Shown: piece by piece, positions 50,745-61,542 of the stretch
Numbering within the stretch: position 1 is the first letter of the stretch
Layout of the letters: each line of letters begins with the position of its first letter
NCBI GenBank assembly: GCA_036345935.2
Contig: JADWOT020000003.1
Span: forward strand, 10,741,091-10,805,090
DNA length: 64,000 bases
Direction of reading: 5' to 3'
Origin: Taenia hydatigena
Taxonomy: Eukaryota; Platyhelminthes; Cestoda; Cyclophyllidea; Taeniidae
The notes under the pieces: model-generated
Seen by the model: the letters and a program-made list of their open reading frames with translations, nothing else
What the model was told of the DNA's origin: nothing
Database searches by the model: none
Position numbers and translations under genes: made by a program

Positions 50745-52016
50745 GGAAAGTGGGGCATGCCAAAATAAGCCTGAGTACTGCTAGCCTTTTTGAATCTGTG
50801 TAATTTTATTCAACATGTTGGCAGGTTGAAGTTTTGAGGTTGTTAGCAATACTAATTTTTAAACTTTGCTTTTCGCTTTGCAAATCGTCTTTGCATTTGT
50901 CCAGCGGTGCATATGAAAGCCAGGGTTTGGTGCGATTGCCTTTGCTGTGCTTGGTTTGCACGTTGTGTTAAATGCAACAGATATGTGAGTATCAGTCATA
51001 AAGACATTGTTATTTGTTTAATTTGCGTGTGTGCCGTAGTATAGATTGGCATGGAAGTTTGGGTAGGGAATTCTAGGTTTGCTGCGCTCGTTGTTTCTGC
51101 AGTGCGTGTGGTGAAATAGTCGAATTCTGTTATCTGATTTAACTTAATAATGGTATCGGCAATGTCCTTTTGTGGCGTAGGAGCTTTGTTGCAGTGTGGT
51201 CAACTTCGCTAATCCTGGTAGGTGTAGGTTCTTTTCGGATTTTCTTGTTGGTTACGCGTTTCATTAGTGCGCATGAAAAAGCTTTCGAACTATTACAGGC
51301 GACTAGAAGGTAACGTTTGAGGTTGCACAATAATTGTTTTTGAAAGGCATGAAGTTGTGGCGATGGAACCTTAGTCTTTTACGCTACACGTGTGGGCAAA
51401 TGTGTTAGAAGTTGGTAGCTAGTACAACAATTGCAGGATGTAGTTCCCTGCGCCTTATTTTGGCCTCTAGCGTATCAGTGAATGCAAAAATGTGAGTTTG
51501 TATTTGTTCTAGCAGTTAAACGTGAAGGTTCGTGTGCACGGAACCGGTTCATGTTACTTCCTTCCCTTTGCTTCAGTTGAGATTACGTGTTGACTTTAAT
51601 GAATGAATGTAGAAGTTCAACTTTTTTCAGAGACTTTAAAGACGTTATAAAGCAACCCATGCGCCTTTTTATTGAGTGAAGAAACGAATGGTAATCAAAA
51701 GCACTTGTTGATGGGGTTAGAGGAGATGCACCATGATGTAGTCTCCGGAATACCAAAACGTGAATTTTTACTGTGTTTGCGCCCTGTTATCAGATTTAAG
51801 CTTTTTATGTGGGGATTTAGTTTCGTCCTAGGCAAATCTCATCCCGCCAGTAGTAGTTGGTTAATGCCTTCCGTTTCTCAGTTGCAAATGCCAAATAAAC
51901 GTCCCTTCTGTACTCTACAGTGATTGGAGGGTCGAAAGAGTCTGCGCTCTTTCATCGTCCATGTTGACAGCATGCAGTTTTATTCGACAGTGCTTCCATG
52001 AGACGGTGGACTACAG

Positions 52017-52171
52017 TTTCATGGCAACGAGTGCGTGCGTGAAGGCGGACAATCAAAGGGCTGCTTTTGCGGTGGAACTGGAGATGTCAAATACTTGATC
52101 CCCTTCTCGTGTTCCTGTTCAGCCGTGGGTGCAGCCGATGTTTTGATGACTGTTGCGCAGCAGGAGCCGCA
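52017..52171 (+). CDS. candidate Cys-rich internal exon
   Basis: Flanked by GACTACAG at 52016 and GCCGCA followed by GTAAGTG at 52172. The frame between encodes FHGNECVREGGQSKGCFCGG, then GDVKYLIPFSCSCSAVGAAD and a further short stretch to the donor. Five cysteines in about 50 residues suggest a small extracellular disulphide-rich module, but no family pattern is clear. The minus strand is also open here (52201-52019), so strand assignment rests on splice sites and on the surrounding G+T skew. Confidence 0.35.
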
Positions 52172-53249
52172 GTAAGTGTTTACCTCCCCTACCAACTGCA
52201 CATTCAGTGCCCTGATTTTTCAAGTGAGCTCGATGTCAATTCCATATTGTAATCGGTGGCGATAGAATGGTCAAGCACTTGGACTGTGGTAAACCTCTTG
52301 AAAGTGGGATGGGCGAAGTCATGTTACGTGAGCTATTCATCTCTTTTCTGTAGTGTGTTCTCTGATTAGTTTACCTAGACGCGTTTTCGGTCGTCAGTAT
52401 ATCTTGGGTCGAAAGAAGGCGAGGCGATACAACACGTAGGGACGTAGCATTTTCTCTCATTCAAAATGTCGGTGACTTATATTCGACATCATAATTTTAT
52501 TTCCACTTCTTCCTTGTGTCTTCGTTGGGCTTTTGCGCAGTTGACGTTCGCACTTGATTTTTTAAATCCCTTATAATCGTAGCCTTTGAAAGGCGAATGA
52601 GGTCATTAGGATGATTATTGAAGGGGAGCATTAATTGCTATCAACATCAAGCTGATACACTAAATTGATACTTCTCTCTGACTGCTGATTGTGGTGCGGT
52701 TCGGCCAAGGTTTTTACCACGAGGTGAAGATGGCAACAAGATTTGTGAAATTCACGCCAGAAAAAAGAACAGATTTTGTGTGTGTTAGGAGCGCGGGTCC
52801 TCTTAGTGGTCGTGAGTGTTCAGTGTGGGGTTAGAACGGGGTCTGGTGAGTCTACAGAAAAAGTGATGAATAAATAGGTATGGGCGATCCAGACCGCTTT
52901 TGACGTCTATTTGGTTCCACCCTCTCTCACCAAGACCGAATTAAAAAACGCTGAATGCGACTGTCACGTAGTGAGGAAGTGAAGTGCGAATGTCGTGATG
53001 CCGTGTGCACTAAGTTCGACGGAGTATCTGCGTGATGTGATTTCTACACAGACGTCGATTGCTCCATGATGCTTAACTTAGAAATGCTACTTTTTGGTTA
53101 GTTTTGTTTGTTGTCATTGGTTTCCAGTTTATGACTACTCTTTGTTGTCTCATTGTGAAATATTACCATCTGCTCAGTTGCTTCCTTCACATAATGCCTC
53201 CATGCTCCGTTAACCATTCATTCCCACTTCACTATGACCCTACTTTTCT

Positions 53250-53598
53250 TACTGACATGGAAAGTGATGCGGTAAAGGCAGTGGTCGACAACGCATTGTT
53301 GAACCTACACTCTTTGACCACGTTGAGGCTGTTGCTGCAGCACTATCTTGGCGACCACGAACCCAGAGACCGCTGACGATCTGCTGGACAGCTCAGTCTC
53401 CTTGGCGTCATCGTGGAACGCAACACTGGAGGTTACGTACGGTTAGGTGGCGAAGGGGCTACCTGGGCTGTCAAGGAAGTGAGGCTGACAGAAATGGGGA
53501 AGAGGCCTAATGGGGCCCGGGTGATCGCCACGGAATTGGAGGCGAGGGTGGCTGAGTTCCTAGTGATGACTGTCGTCTTCTGTCCCCTGCATTTGTAA
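53250..53598 (+). CDS. candidate exon(s), frame broken by one TGA
   Basis: One frame runs from about 53250 through MESDAVKAVVDNALLNLHSL and RLLLQHYLGDH to TGA at 53374-53376. It then continues unbroken with LLGVIVERNTGGYVRLGGEG and ATELEARVAEFLV to TAA at 53596-53598. A possible acceptor GGACAG lies at about 53390, right after the TGA, which would make the second half a separate exon. The segment stands out from the G+T-rich surroundings. The family is not recognised. Two exons, or a pseudogene with one stop, are both possible. Confidence 0.3.
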
Positions 53599-56525
53599 GC
53601 TTTATCGCTCTCCTATTTATTCACTCACAACGCTAAATGCTTAGCTACTTCATAACAATTTTTGTCCCTGCTCACGCAATCACCCATCGTTTGCCCTTCA
53701 TCGTTTTATTCTCTTCGTTCACGTATTATTTTTGTAATAATGCACCAAATGTGGTTTCATTTGTAAACCCAAGAAATTTGGTTTCGCCTGTTCGATGTGG
53801 CATTGATTCCTCTAATCAAGTCATTTGGTGGATTATGCTTTAAATTGTTTGACAGTGCTCATGGATTAGTCGCGTGTTTTGAGATTGCCTGAAGATGATT
53901 GCAGGTTGGAGGTCACGGTTCTTACGTGCACAGCGTCTCCATCGGTGAGGCGCGTGGTTGGATTGTTGATGTTGGAGGAGGTTGATTTGTTCCAGGTGTG
54001 CTAAGGCACTGCTGACCCAGTGGACTCCGATGCAGTTGTCTAGCCTCTTGGAAATGTTAATGAGTTGGTTCCATTTGTAGACATCTAGCTGATCAGCAGA
54101 TGAGGGCGAGTGAATAGGAAATCGTCTGTACTTGAAATACGTGCTCATCACTTTTGGGATTGTTTTGGGTGGCGAGGCTAAGATGAGTGCGTTTTATGTG
54201 GAAGGGGGGAGGGTTGAGGTGGAGCGTCAGATGTCAGTGTATGTAGCCTGGGAGTGGTCACGTTCATACCTTTTTCACTGCTATTTCAAATGTGCATTGA
54301 ATGTGCTTATGGGCTATAGGCGGGAGGACAACTTTTAATCCGGTCGTGGACCAGCGTAGTCGTTCTCCTGAGCCCAAGACGCCCTCGTCCTAGCTTGTAA
54401 CAAAAATGTCTAGAAGTGGCCAATTTTCGCATAGTAGGGGTGGTAGAAGGGAAGGGGAGGATCGTTTGAATGAACCTCGTGCAGAAAGAGCAAATGGTAT
54501 TCGCGAATTCCGAGTTTAATGGGGCTCATGACACGTAGTGACCTAGTGAATCTCTTACCAAAGCGATAATCAAATCGCAGTCAACCTTTGCTCTTTTTCC
54601 TTTAAACTTGAACTGTTTGGTGAAAGAGCTCTCGAGCGTAATGTGGAGACGAACTGGCCATTTGCGGATCATACGACCGTTGCCGGAGGTGGGGTAGGGA
54701 AAGCTCGTCTTGTAAGTATTTGTATGCACGTGTTGGACACAGTGCAGGAAGTTGGGTGATTTTCTGCATATTTGCGCCGGATGGTTGAACTCCATCGATC
54801 GTGTGGCAGTGAGCAGCTCACACAGGTGCTACTTATAACAAGTCAGTAGCACCTTTACGTCATTTTACTCTCTCAGGGTGGTAGCTTTTCTCCAAATCGT
54901 GTAGCAAATCGGCACTAATGATGATACTTCGAGCGTTGTTTTTTTAATCCGAATCTTTCTTCTTTTGGAAAATCAGTACATCAGTCTAGGCAAAGGTAGT
55001 CTCCATGTTGGAACGCACTGAACAGAACATTATGGCCAAGCAAGGCTGATTGTGATGCATTTAATCACAAAGGATTGTAACGTGGCTGCGTAATCGGCAA
55101 GTCGCAACAATGACGTGTTTTAGTGCTATCAGTAGAACAGTGGAATCACTGCGATAACCGGAGAGAAGTGGAGTGAAATTAGGCTGCACGTCAAACAACA
55201 CAATTTCGAGAGCTGTTAGTGGCACTCCACTGAGGGTTTTGTGACTGCCATTTATCAAGTGCAGAGCTGTTGGTGTGACTCACCTCGATGCAAAGCTAAT
55301 ATACTTCAATGCCAGCACTCGAACAATCTCTGCTTTGTGAAAATCGTGGAGTAGAAAACCCACCACTGCTCTTTATTCGCAGATGTGGTTAATAATGTTA
55401 AAATGTGAATTTTTGTCGAAGCTAAGCACGCGCAACGAAACTGATGGTTGAACTCGTTGCTTTGACGCCTCTGTATGATCGTGTGGATTACTTGCTCAAG
55501 ATTCGAAATGTGCGGCTGAGTGGCTCCGGGCAAGTAAATTGTTGAAGAGATTGCGCTTTGGTTTTATGTTAGTGCGAATAGCCGTATTGGGTGTTGGATG
55601 CTTTGGCCAGTGGCTAGTGGTCCAGTGGAGTCGCGCTTTGTATGGATTGATTGAGTCCATTCAAAAGAGGTCACTCACCAACTAGAGTTCGGGATCCTTC
55701 TTCAAGACGTGCTTGGGAGTTGGTTACAAAGGGGTACCTTCCTTAATTGTAACGAAAATGTCGGCAACAAATATCCTGAAGCATGCAATGAGCAGTGGAA
55801 ACCTAGACCATCCCAAGAGGCATGCAGATCCGTGACGTTCCCTTTGTAGGAAGGAAAAGGAAAGCGTCCGGTCGAAGAATGATAACAGCTGGAATCATGA
55901 GTCCATCGACGTCAACATGGGTCGCCTCGAGTGGTTTGGTTGTAACAACAATTTTACCAATGACGGGAGTAGTTTTCGGTTGTAGAAGCAGATTGCAGGT
56001 CTTTTGTATGGGATCGGCACTAATTTTCTCATCATTTAGAATTTAGATGTTTTTTGGATGGCATAATAGTGCCGTATGAGGTCACTGACATATCTGCAAG
56101 GCGTCACTTGAAGAAGTCGTACACCTCTACTTTGAGTTGGGGCAAAAATGACCTGAGCGATCGTAGACTTGGAATGGTTTGGGGGCATTGACAGGTTGAC
56201 ATCAACAGCGAATGAAAAACTGTGTCAGCACTAACTTAATCGCAATTTTATGGTAAAAATGAATTTCTGATGGGCTTTTCTCCAAGTAACTAAATCGCTG
56301 GTTGGTAATGAAGGGACTGAATGAGTATTTGGAGGCCAATTGTGCGTCGGCATGTCCATTTCTCTGGGTTGGCAAAGTGTTAGCTGACTTATTGCAAGAG
56401 ACTTGTAATTCTGAGCAAACAACTACATACATTTCGCTGTAAATCATGTGGGAACATTTGTGGAGGGTGAATAGGGAAAGGCAGTTGGAAAATTTTTATC
56501 AGCGAAGCTTAATTAACCTACGATG

Positions 56526-56892
56526 CAAATAGGTGACGCCACATAGGGGCACATTTAATTGCTATTTTGCACAATTGAGGCCCGTAACACGGATACACGT
56601 AATGAACGCCTTCATGCAAGCATCTCTGCTACAAGCGTTCTCAGAGTAATCACGACTACGGGTGGTGTCACCTCAAGAGCAGTTTCCAAGATCCATTTCC
56701 AATCTCTCTGTCAAGGTCGCCGCAAATCATCCGAGCCGCAGCATACGCCCTTCTTGCATCACGTCAAGGCTTGTCATCAAGAAGCAAGGATCACTGAAGC
56801 TTGCAAATTCAATTACCACATTTACGAGAACACTCAAAGCACACATTGGAATGTCAGTTGGCGCTGGTCTGGTTTACGCACCACTTGTGCAT
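56526..56892 (+). repeat. inverted repeat pair upstream of kelch gene, copy 1
   Basis: Aligns with the reverse complement of 63647-63950 at about 95 percent, judged by eye, over the shared parts. An extra stretch of about 65 bp is present here (about 56613-56678). The last 100 bp are almost identical (one difference seen). Within the shared part both copies keep an open frame with HPSRSIRPSCITSRLV and KAHIGMSVGAGLVYAPLVH. Homology ends abruptly at GTGCAT. The frame upstream of the extra stretch is shifted in this copy. No protein family is recognised. Confidence 0.8.
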
Positions 56893-57044
56893 TGCAGCCA
56901 ATCTCTTTGTTTCCTCCAGGTTACCTGAGGCTCCTCAACCAACGTGTGCCACGTTTACATTCCTTCACTCATTCACGCCCACATCACGGCTTAAACATAA
57001 AAAGCACTTTACCACCTTTTCACATCTCAATTCCTGAGCGAAAG

Positions 57045-59665
57045 ATGGAGAGAGTGGAGAAATCTGATGATAAGGCCGAATTGTTTCTTATTCACAGAAT
57101 TGCCACATTCTGTGAACAAGGAAAACTCACTGATCTACGAATTAGGGTGAGGTTATGCACATTGGTTTCATGCTCCAACTTCTAGACAAAGGATGGGAAA
57201 TGTGTGAATGCACATAAACTGGTTCTAGCAGCCAGGTTCCCACTTTTTTTTAGAGCACTGACCACTCAACAAGATGGAGCGACAACACAATGGAAACGCT
57301 TTTCTGCAGAGTACGTGCACATCACTTCCTTCATTAACCCGCTTTTAGTATTGTCAAGGCTGTCGTCGACTACGCATACACGGGCAGAATTACAATTTCA
57401 GCAAGAAATGCCACGAGATTGTACCTTCTGGCACACAATCTCGGCTCCACGAGAATCGTCTCTTGGTGTGTGGAGTTCATAAGAACGAGGTGGGAGAAGT
57501 CTTTTTCAGAGTTAAAACCTGACTGACTAAAGAATTTCTCTAGACAATGTGGCAGAGGTTTGGTCCATAGCCAATGCTACGTTGAACCGTGGATTGATGG
57601 AACCATGCATTCCAATGATTGCGGAACATTTTGAAGATGTGTGCTTGCGAAGGGGGCTGCTGATGCAGATGGCAGCACAGTACTTCGAGATGCTACTGGA
57701 AAGCAACCGACTGAAATGCGTGAGTGAGGAAACAAAGTTCCGAGCCATTCGCAATTGGCTTGAAGCAGGCCTTGATGGGTGTGACGTGAATGAAAAGGCA
57801 AAGGTGTTTGCGAAGATGATTTCGAGGGTTGAGTTGACGAGGCTGTCCCCACAATGCCAAAGCGAATACTGGACTCTTGTGGAGAGGTACGCAAAACAGT
57901 TTCGTAAAGGTAAGCACAGTGAATGGAAGGATGGTTTAAAGGACGTGAGATTCATGGATGAGCAATTTCAATAGACGACTGTAAGACTAAAGAAGAGACG
58001 CGGACATGGACAAGGGGCGAAAGGCTTTGTGGTAAATAAAAGAGATTTAATTAATGGATGAAAGGATGAAATGGATGCAAAATGGGCGGGTAGATGCATT
58101 AATGCGTGTTGAAGGATTTAATACGGAGTGGATGGACAAATTTATTTGGGAGTCATAGGTGCGAATTGGTTGAGTTGATGACACTATTCAGCATTGTGTA
58201 GTTCTTACTTCTGAGTTATCTTTTCCTTTATTTTTGTGACTGTTCCAAAGCTGATGTTCCGCCAAAACGTGCTCCGCCAAGATTTGTAATAAGGCGAAAT
58301 GAGAAATGGGTGGGACGGAGGATTCGGCCTGTCTCCAACTGCCGGCCACAAAGAAAGTACGTGAATCACTTTTAGTATAGCAATAACCGCCCTCCCAAAG
58401 AACCGACTAGGCGATTCGATAAGTGCTCCGATTTTTAGCCATAGGATTCTGTCAAACTGTCCCTTTTCGCAACCTTCATGCCATTTTTCACTGCCACTCT
58501 ATGACCAATTTTTGAAAACTTTTAGAGAGTTGCTGATGATCTACGGCTACAATGATGTTACAGAGTCCCGGTTTCTAACGACTGTGCCGCAGTTGCAACC
58601 GGACGAATCGTTCAGTTTTGAAGTTCCTTCCCGTGGAAAAGCGACTGCATTGGACGGTAAAATTAAATTTATGGTCTCATCGTCTTGCTTTTTAGGTAGA
58701 GTATGTTTCGTTAAGTGTGTTGACTCCGGATGGCGTGTGATGTCTGTAAATTACCAAGATGGTTCTACTTCCCATAAGACTTTTCAAACAACACAGCAAC
58801 GCGAATTGCCTGCTGTTGCGTCGAGAAATGGATCGATTTTCATTTTTGGCGGCCGGTCTGGTGAAACGCACTTTTCCACTTGTGAAAAATTGGACATTGC
58901 CAGTGGCAGGTATGTTTGATTAGGATGAGTCAACAATCTAGGCTCACCAAACTCCCTGATATGCTGCCTGCACGAAGTCGTGCATCGGCGTTAAACATCC
59001 CAGAAATTGGGATCGTGGTTGTTGGTGGTTATCAAGATAACTCAAAAATGGTAGTAAAATCAAGAGAAGCTGCAATATTGGTAGAAGATGCGGCGAATGG
59101 GAGTGGATGGCGATGGATCAAGCTCAATCCGATGTTACAGGGACGCAGTAGTCCAGGAGTGGCCTACTTCAAAGGATGCGTTGTGGTTGCTGGAGGGGAT
59201 TATGAGTCGAGTGCCGAATGCCTTCCACTGACATCGATCGAACAGGCGAACGCTCAGTGGACTCGTCTTAATGGAATTCAAAAGTCTTGCTTTTCCACTC
59301 ATATTCCTTACTTTATCTGGCCATTGACATCTCTTGTCTCATTCAACAACAGATTGATAATGCTAGGTAAGTGTTGTGTTCATATCCTGTGGAACCATAA
59401 ATTGTTTGATCAAATTACTTAAATTTATTAACCTTTTTATTATAGTATCCGACCTTTCGACGAACAGGTTCTATGAACTTTTACCCACCGAAGAGGTAAA
59501 TTATTAGTTTCCATTCACTACTTAACTACGCAAAAGTAATTAATAATGTTGTAACCCTTGTAGAACCAACCGTTGGCCAATTTCGAATGGAAGCCATTAT
59601 TTGAGCTGGAAGATTTCTCATGGTCTTATCTTCTGGTGGCAAGAGAAACGCCGGAAGAACGTTAA
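57045..59665 (+). CDS. BTB-BACK-Kelch (kelch-like) protein, 10 exons
   Basis: Kelch-like proteins are substrate adaptors of CUL3-RING ubiquitin ligases: BTB binds CUL3 and dimerises, BACK extends the arm, and the kelch propeller binds substrate. Exons: 57045-57146, 57186-57310, 57349-57489, 57544-57909, 58251-58356, 58526-58656, 58696-58909, 58942-59366, 59446-59495, 59564-59665. All introns are GT..AG, and several are only 32-39 nt. Phases agree at every junction except exon 3 to 4. BTB is about residues 10-115 (KCVNAHKLVLAARFPLFFRAL; VDYAYTGRI), BACK about 125-240, and kelch repeats from about 330 (IFIFGGRSG; VVVGGYQD; VVVAGGDY). The predicted length is about 586, typical of the family. The start is the ATG just before MERVEKSDDKAELF, preceded by AAAG. 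The 3->4 junction needs a 1-nt correction, so this is either a frameshifted allele, an unusual splice or a sequence error. Confidence 0.85.
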
Positions 59666-60281
59666 AACATTTGCAGTTCAAGGATTTTGGTTTCACATTT
59701 CCAATACACTAATTTGTTTTGCCAAATTCCAAAGTTTCCTTCTAACGTTTGACATTTTTGGGGGAAAACTAAAAATTACCCCATGGGGTGGTCATCATGT
59801 GTCAAAAAAGTGTGGAATATGGGAGGAAAAATGTGCTTTTATTAAGTGTTTTGCATCGACGCAATGCTAATCCATTGTAATACTTTGCTTGTTTGACCAC
59901 CGATGTCAGTCACGGTTACTTGGGTGGCCACATTGCTGCCCTAGCCGGATGGGATGGCCTCCGAGCCATGCCAGCAGTCCTGGATCCTTTCTGTTTGCCG
60001 AATGCATCTATTCTGCCCAAGCATTAAGTCTTCTTCTGCCTCCAAGGGAGTCTCGAGTAGCTGCCTCAATGAACCATCGTTGAAGTGAATCATAAGTCAG
60101 CTAGAAGAACATCTCGATGCACAAACTTCTCCCAACTGACTCTTATTACCAAAGAAGCATAAATTGCATCACGTAATGGTAAGGGAAATTCATGCAATCA
60201 CTAAATCACTTGAAGCAAAAGGATCGTTATGCGATGTTTCGAGCATTCAAATACCATTGACAAAATAGAAACGAGGAATCC
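59666..60281. other. downstream of kelch gene, no gene recognised
   Basis: Probable 3' UTR then intergenic. I see no AATAAA close to the kelch stop. The open frames at 59601-59870 and 59889-60083 are shadows or chance. Confidence 0.35.
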
Positions 60282-60750
60282 GTGCACCTGAGGCACAAAA
60301 CACAAGGCGTGCGCCCACTTCGTTTAAAGTGTCCGCTGTCACCAGTAGCGGTTAGTGAACTTCCACTTGCCTGTCAGTTGGCAAATGTATTCGACGTCGT
60401 AATGGATCTGGATGTGTCTGACACTTTCATCAAACAGCAAATAAAGATGCAAAGTCATTCCATAGAGTGGGAATCTTTCACTGAAGTTCATTACTCCTCC
60501 CTACCAGCAACAGCTAAAACTAGTCGCGAGTGTGTGCACCGAAGACAATTGTAACAGCTCGACCTTACAGCAGAAGCGGGTTCTCAAGGTTGATCTTCAG
60601 CAGTCACAACGACTACGAAAATGGGCGCAGCGAAAATTGAAGCAGGTTGTAAGCAAATTTACTCAATTTGGCCATTTATCTCATTTTGCGCACAAACTGC
60701 TGCTTCAAATAGCCTTCAAGGTGTCGTCAGTTATGACGTTGTGGACTTGA
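60282..60750 (+). CDS. candidate exons, unrecognised, abutting frames
   Basis: Two plus frames abut: the first (to 60554) contains LACQLANVFDVVMDLDVSDT and IEWESFTEVHYSSLP. The second (open across 60532-60750) contains LKVDLQQSQRLRKWAQRKLK. They overlap by 23 bases in different frames, and a TTGTAACAG acceptor-like site at 60558 sits just after the first stop. Either a short intron or a decayed frame could join them. No domain is recognised. Confidence 0.25.
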
Positions 60751-61068
60751 TCTCGAGAGCAAGCACCTGCCCTCGTGTTCGCATCAATGTCAACCTGTGA
60801 GTCACGTTGCTTTGTCTGCTTTATGGTCACCATCGCTTCCACTCGCTTCCGTCTTCTACCGTAAGGAATTGGAGTTCAAAAGGACCCATTACCGTGTGTG
60901 CTCATCACCTCCAATGATAATTCTTTGAGGTGGTCCTCGCCTTCACTTGATTTCAAATAGTATTTTCCCAGTGAATTGCCACTGCCTTGACACCAGCAAA
61001 GTCAAATGCGTAAAGAAGGCAGTCTTGCTTGTTTTGTTTGAAATTCACTGGATTTGGCCTTTTTGGCA

Positions 61069-61298
61069 GGATTGGGTGTTGTGCAGAGTTTGATTCCTCT
61101 CATTATAGCGTGCATCACTCGGTGAATGTGATGCACAATCCTCAAGACAATCTTCCTCTTTGCTACCCAGAAACCGTCAAATCATTTGGAATTTACGAGG
61201 GGACTGGCATTGCATTTAGATTTTCACGTTCCTTAGTTTGCATTTTTAACGAAGCATTTCCTGTATTTTCGTCTCTCTTGAGAACAAACGGCAGATGA
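61069..61298 (+). CDS. candidate 3' exon, unrecognised
   Basis: A pyrimidine-rich acceptor (TTTGGCCTTTTTGGCAG, ending 61069) precedes an open frame reading IGCCAEFDSSHYSVHHSVNV and continuing to a stop at 61298. It is not matched to an upstream donor, and no domain is recognised. Confidence 0.25.
61110..61136. repeat. perfect 9-bp hairpin
   Basis: GTGCATCAC (61110-61118) and GTGATGCAC (61128-61136) flank a 9-nt loop. It lies inside the candidate exon at 61069-61298. Confidence 0.85.
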
Positions 61299-61510
61299 TA
61301 ATGACATACTTGAAGTGTGATTCGAGCTGATCCTGCTGTAAGATTATGTTTATCTGTCTTAGTGAGTCCACTCTTAAGGTTATGGCGCAAAACACCAAAA
61401 AGAATGAAATTGTTCAACTTAGATAATGACGTTCCTACGCCTACAGCACTAGACTCCAAAGATCCGCTCCTGAGGAACGAGGCATTACTCACATATTGCT
61501 GACCCACATA

Positions 61511-61542
61511 TGTCACATATTTGTGACGTTGGGCCCAAACGT
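61511..61542. repeat. compound palindrome
   Basis: GTCACA-TATT-TGTGAC (61512-61527) overlaps ACGTT-GGGCCC-AAACGT (61526-61542), with ACATAT and ATATGT flanks further out. Confidence 0.8.

Larger units (their letters stand above)
50700..56500 (+). other. G+T-rich (plus strand) composition domain
   Basis: From about 50.7 kb to the kelch gene the plus strand is G+T-rich (51001-51060: 16 G to 5 C, roughly 25 T to 14 A). Local exceptions at 52017-52260 and 53160-53600 coincide with the coding-like segments listed separately. The sign of the skew is opposite to that of the left domain. Confidence 0.8.

Noticed and set aside
53374..53376. TGA as a selenocysteine codon in the 53250-53598 frame
   Set aside because: No SECIS-like hairpin was identified and an acceptor-like GGACAG follows, so an exon boundary or pseudogene stop is simpler.
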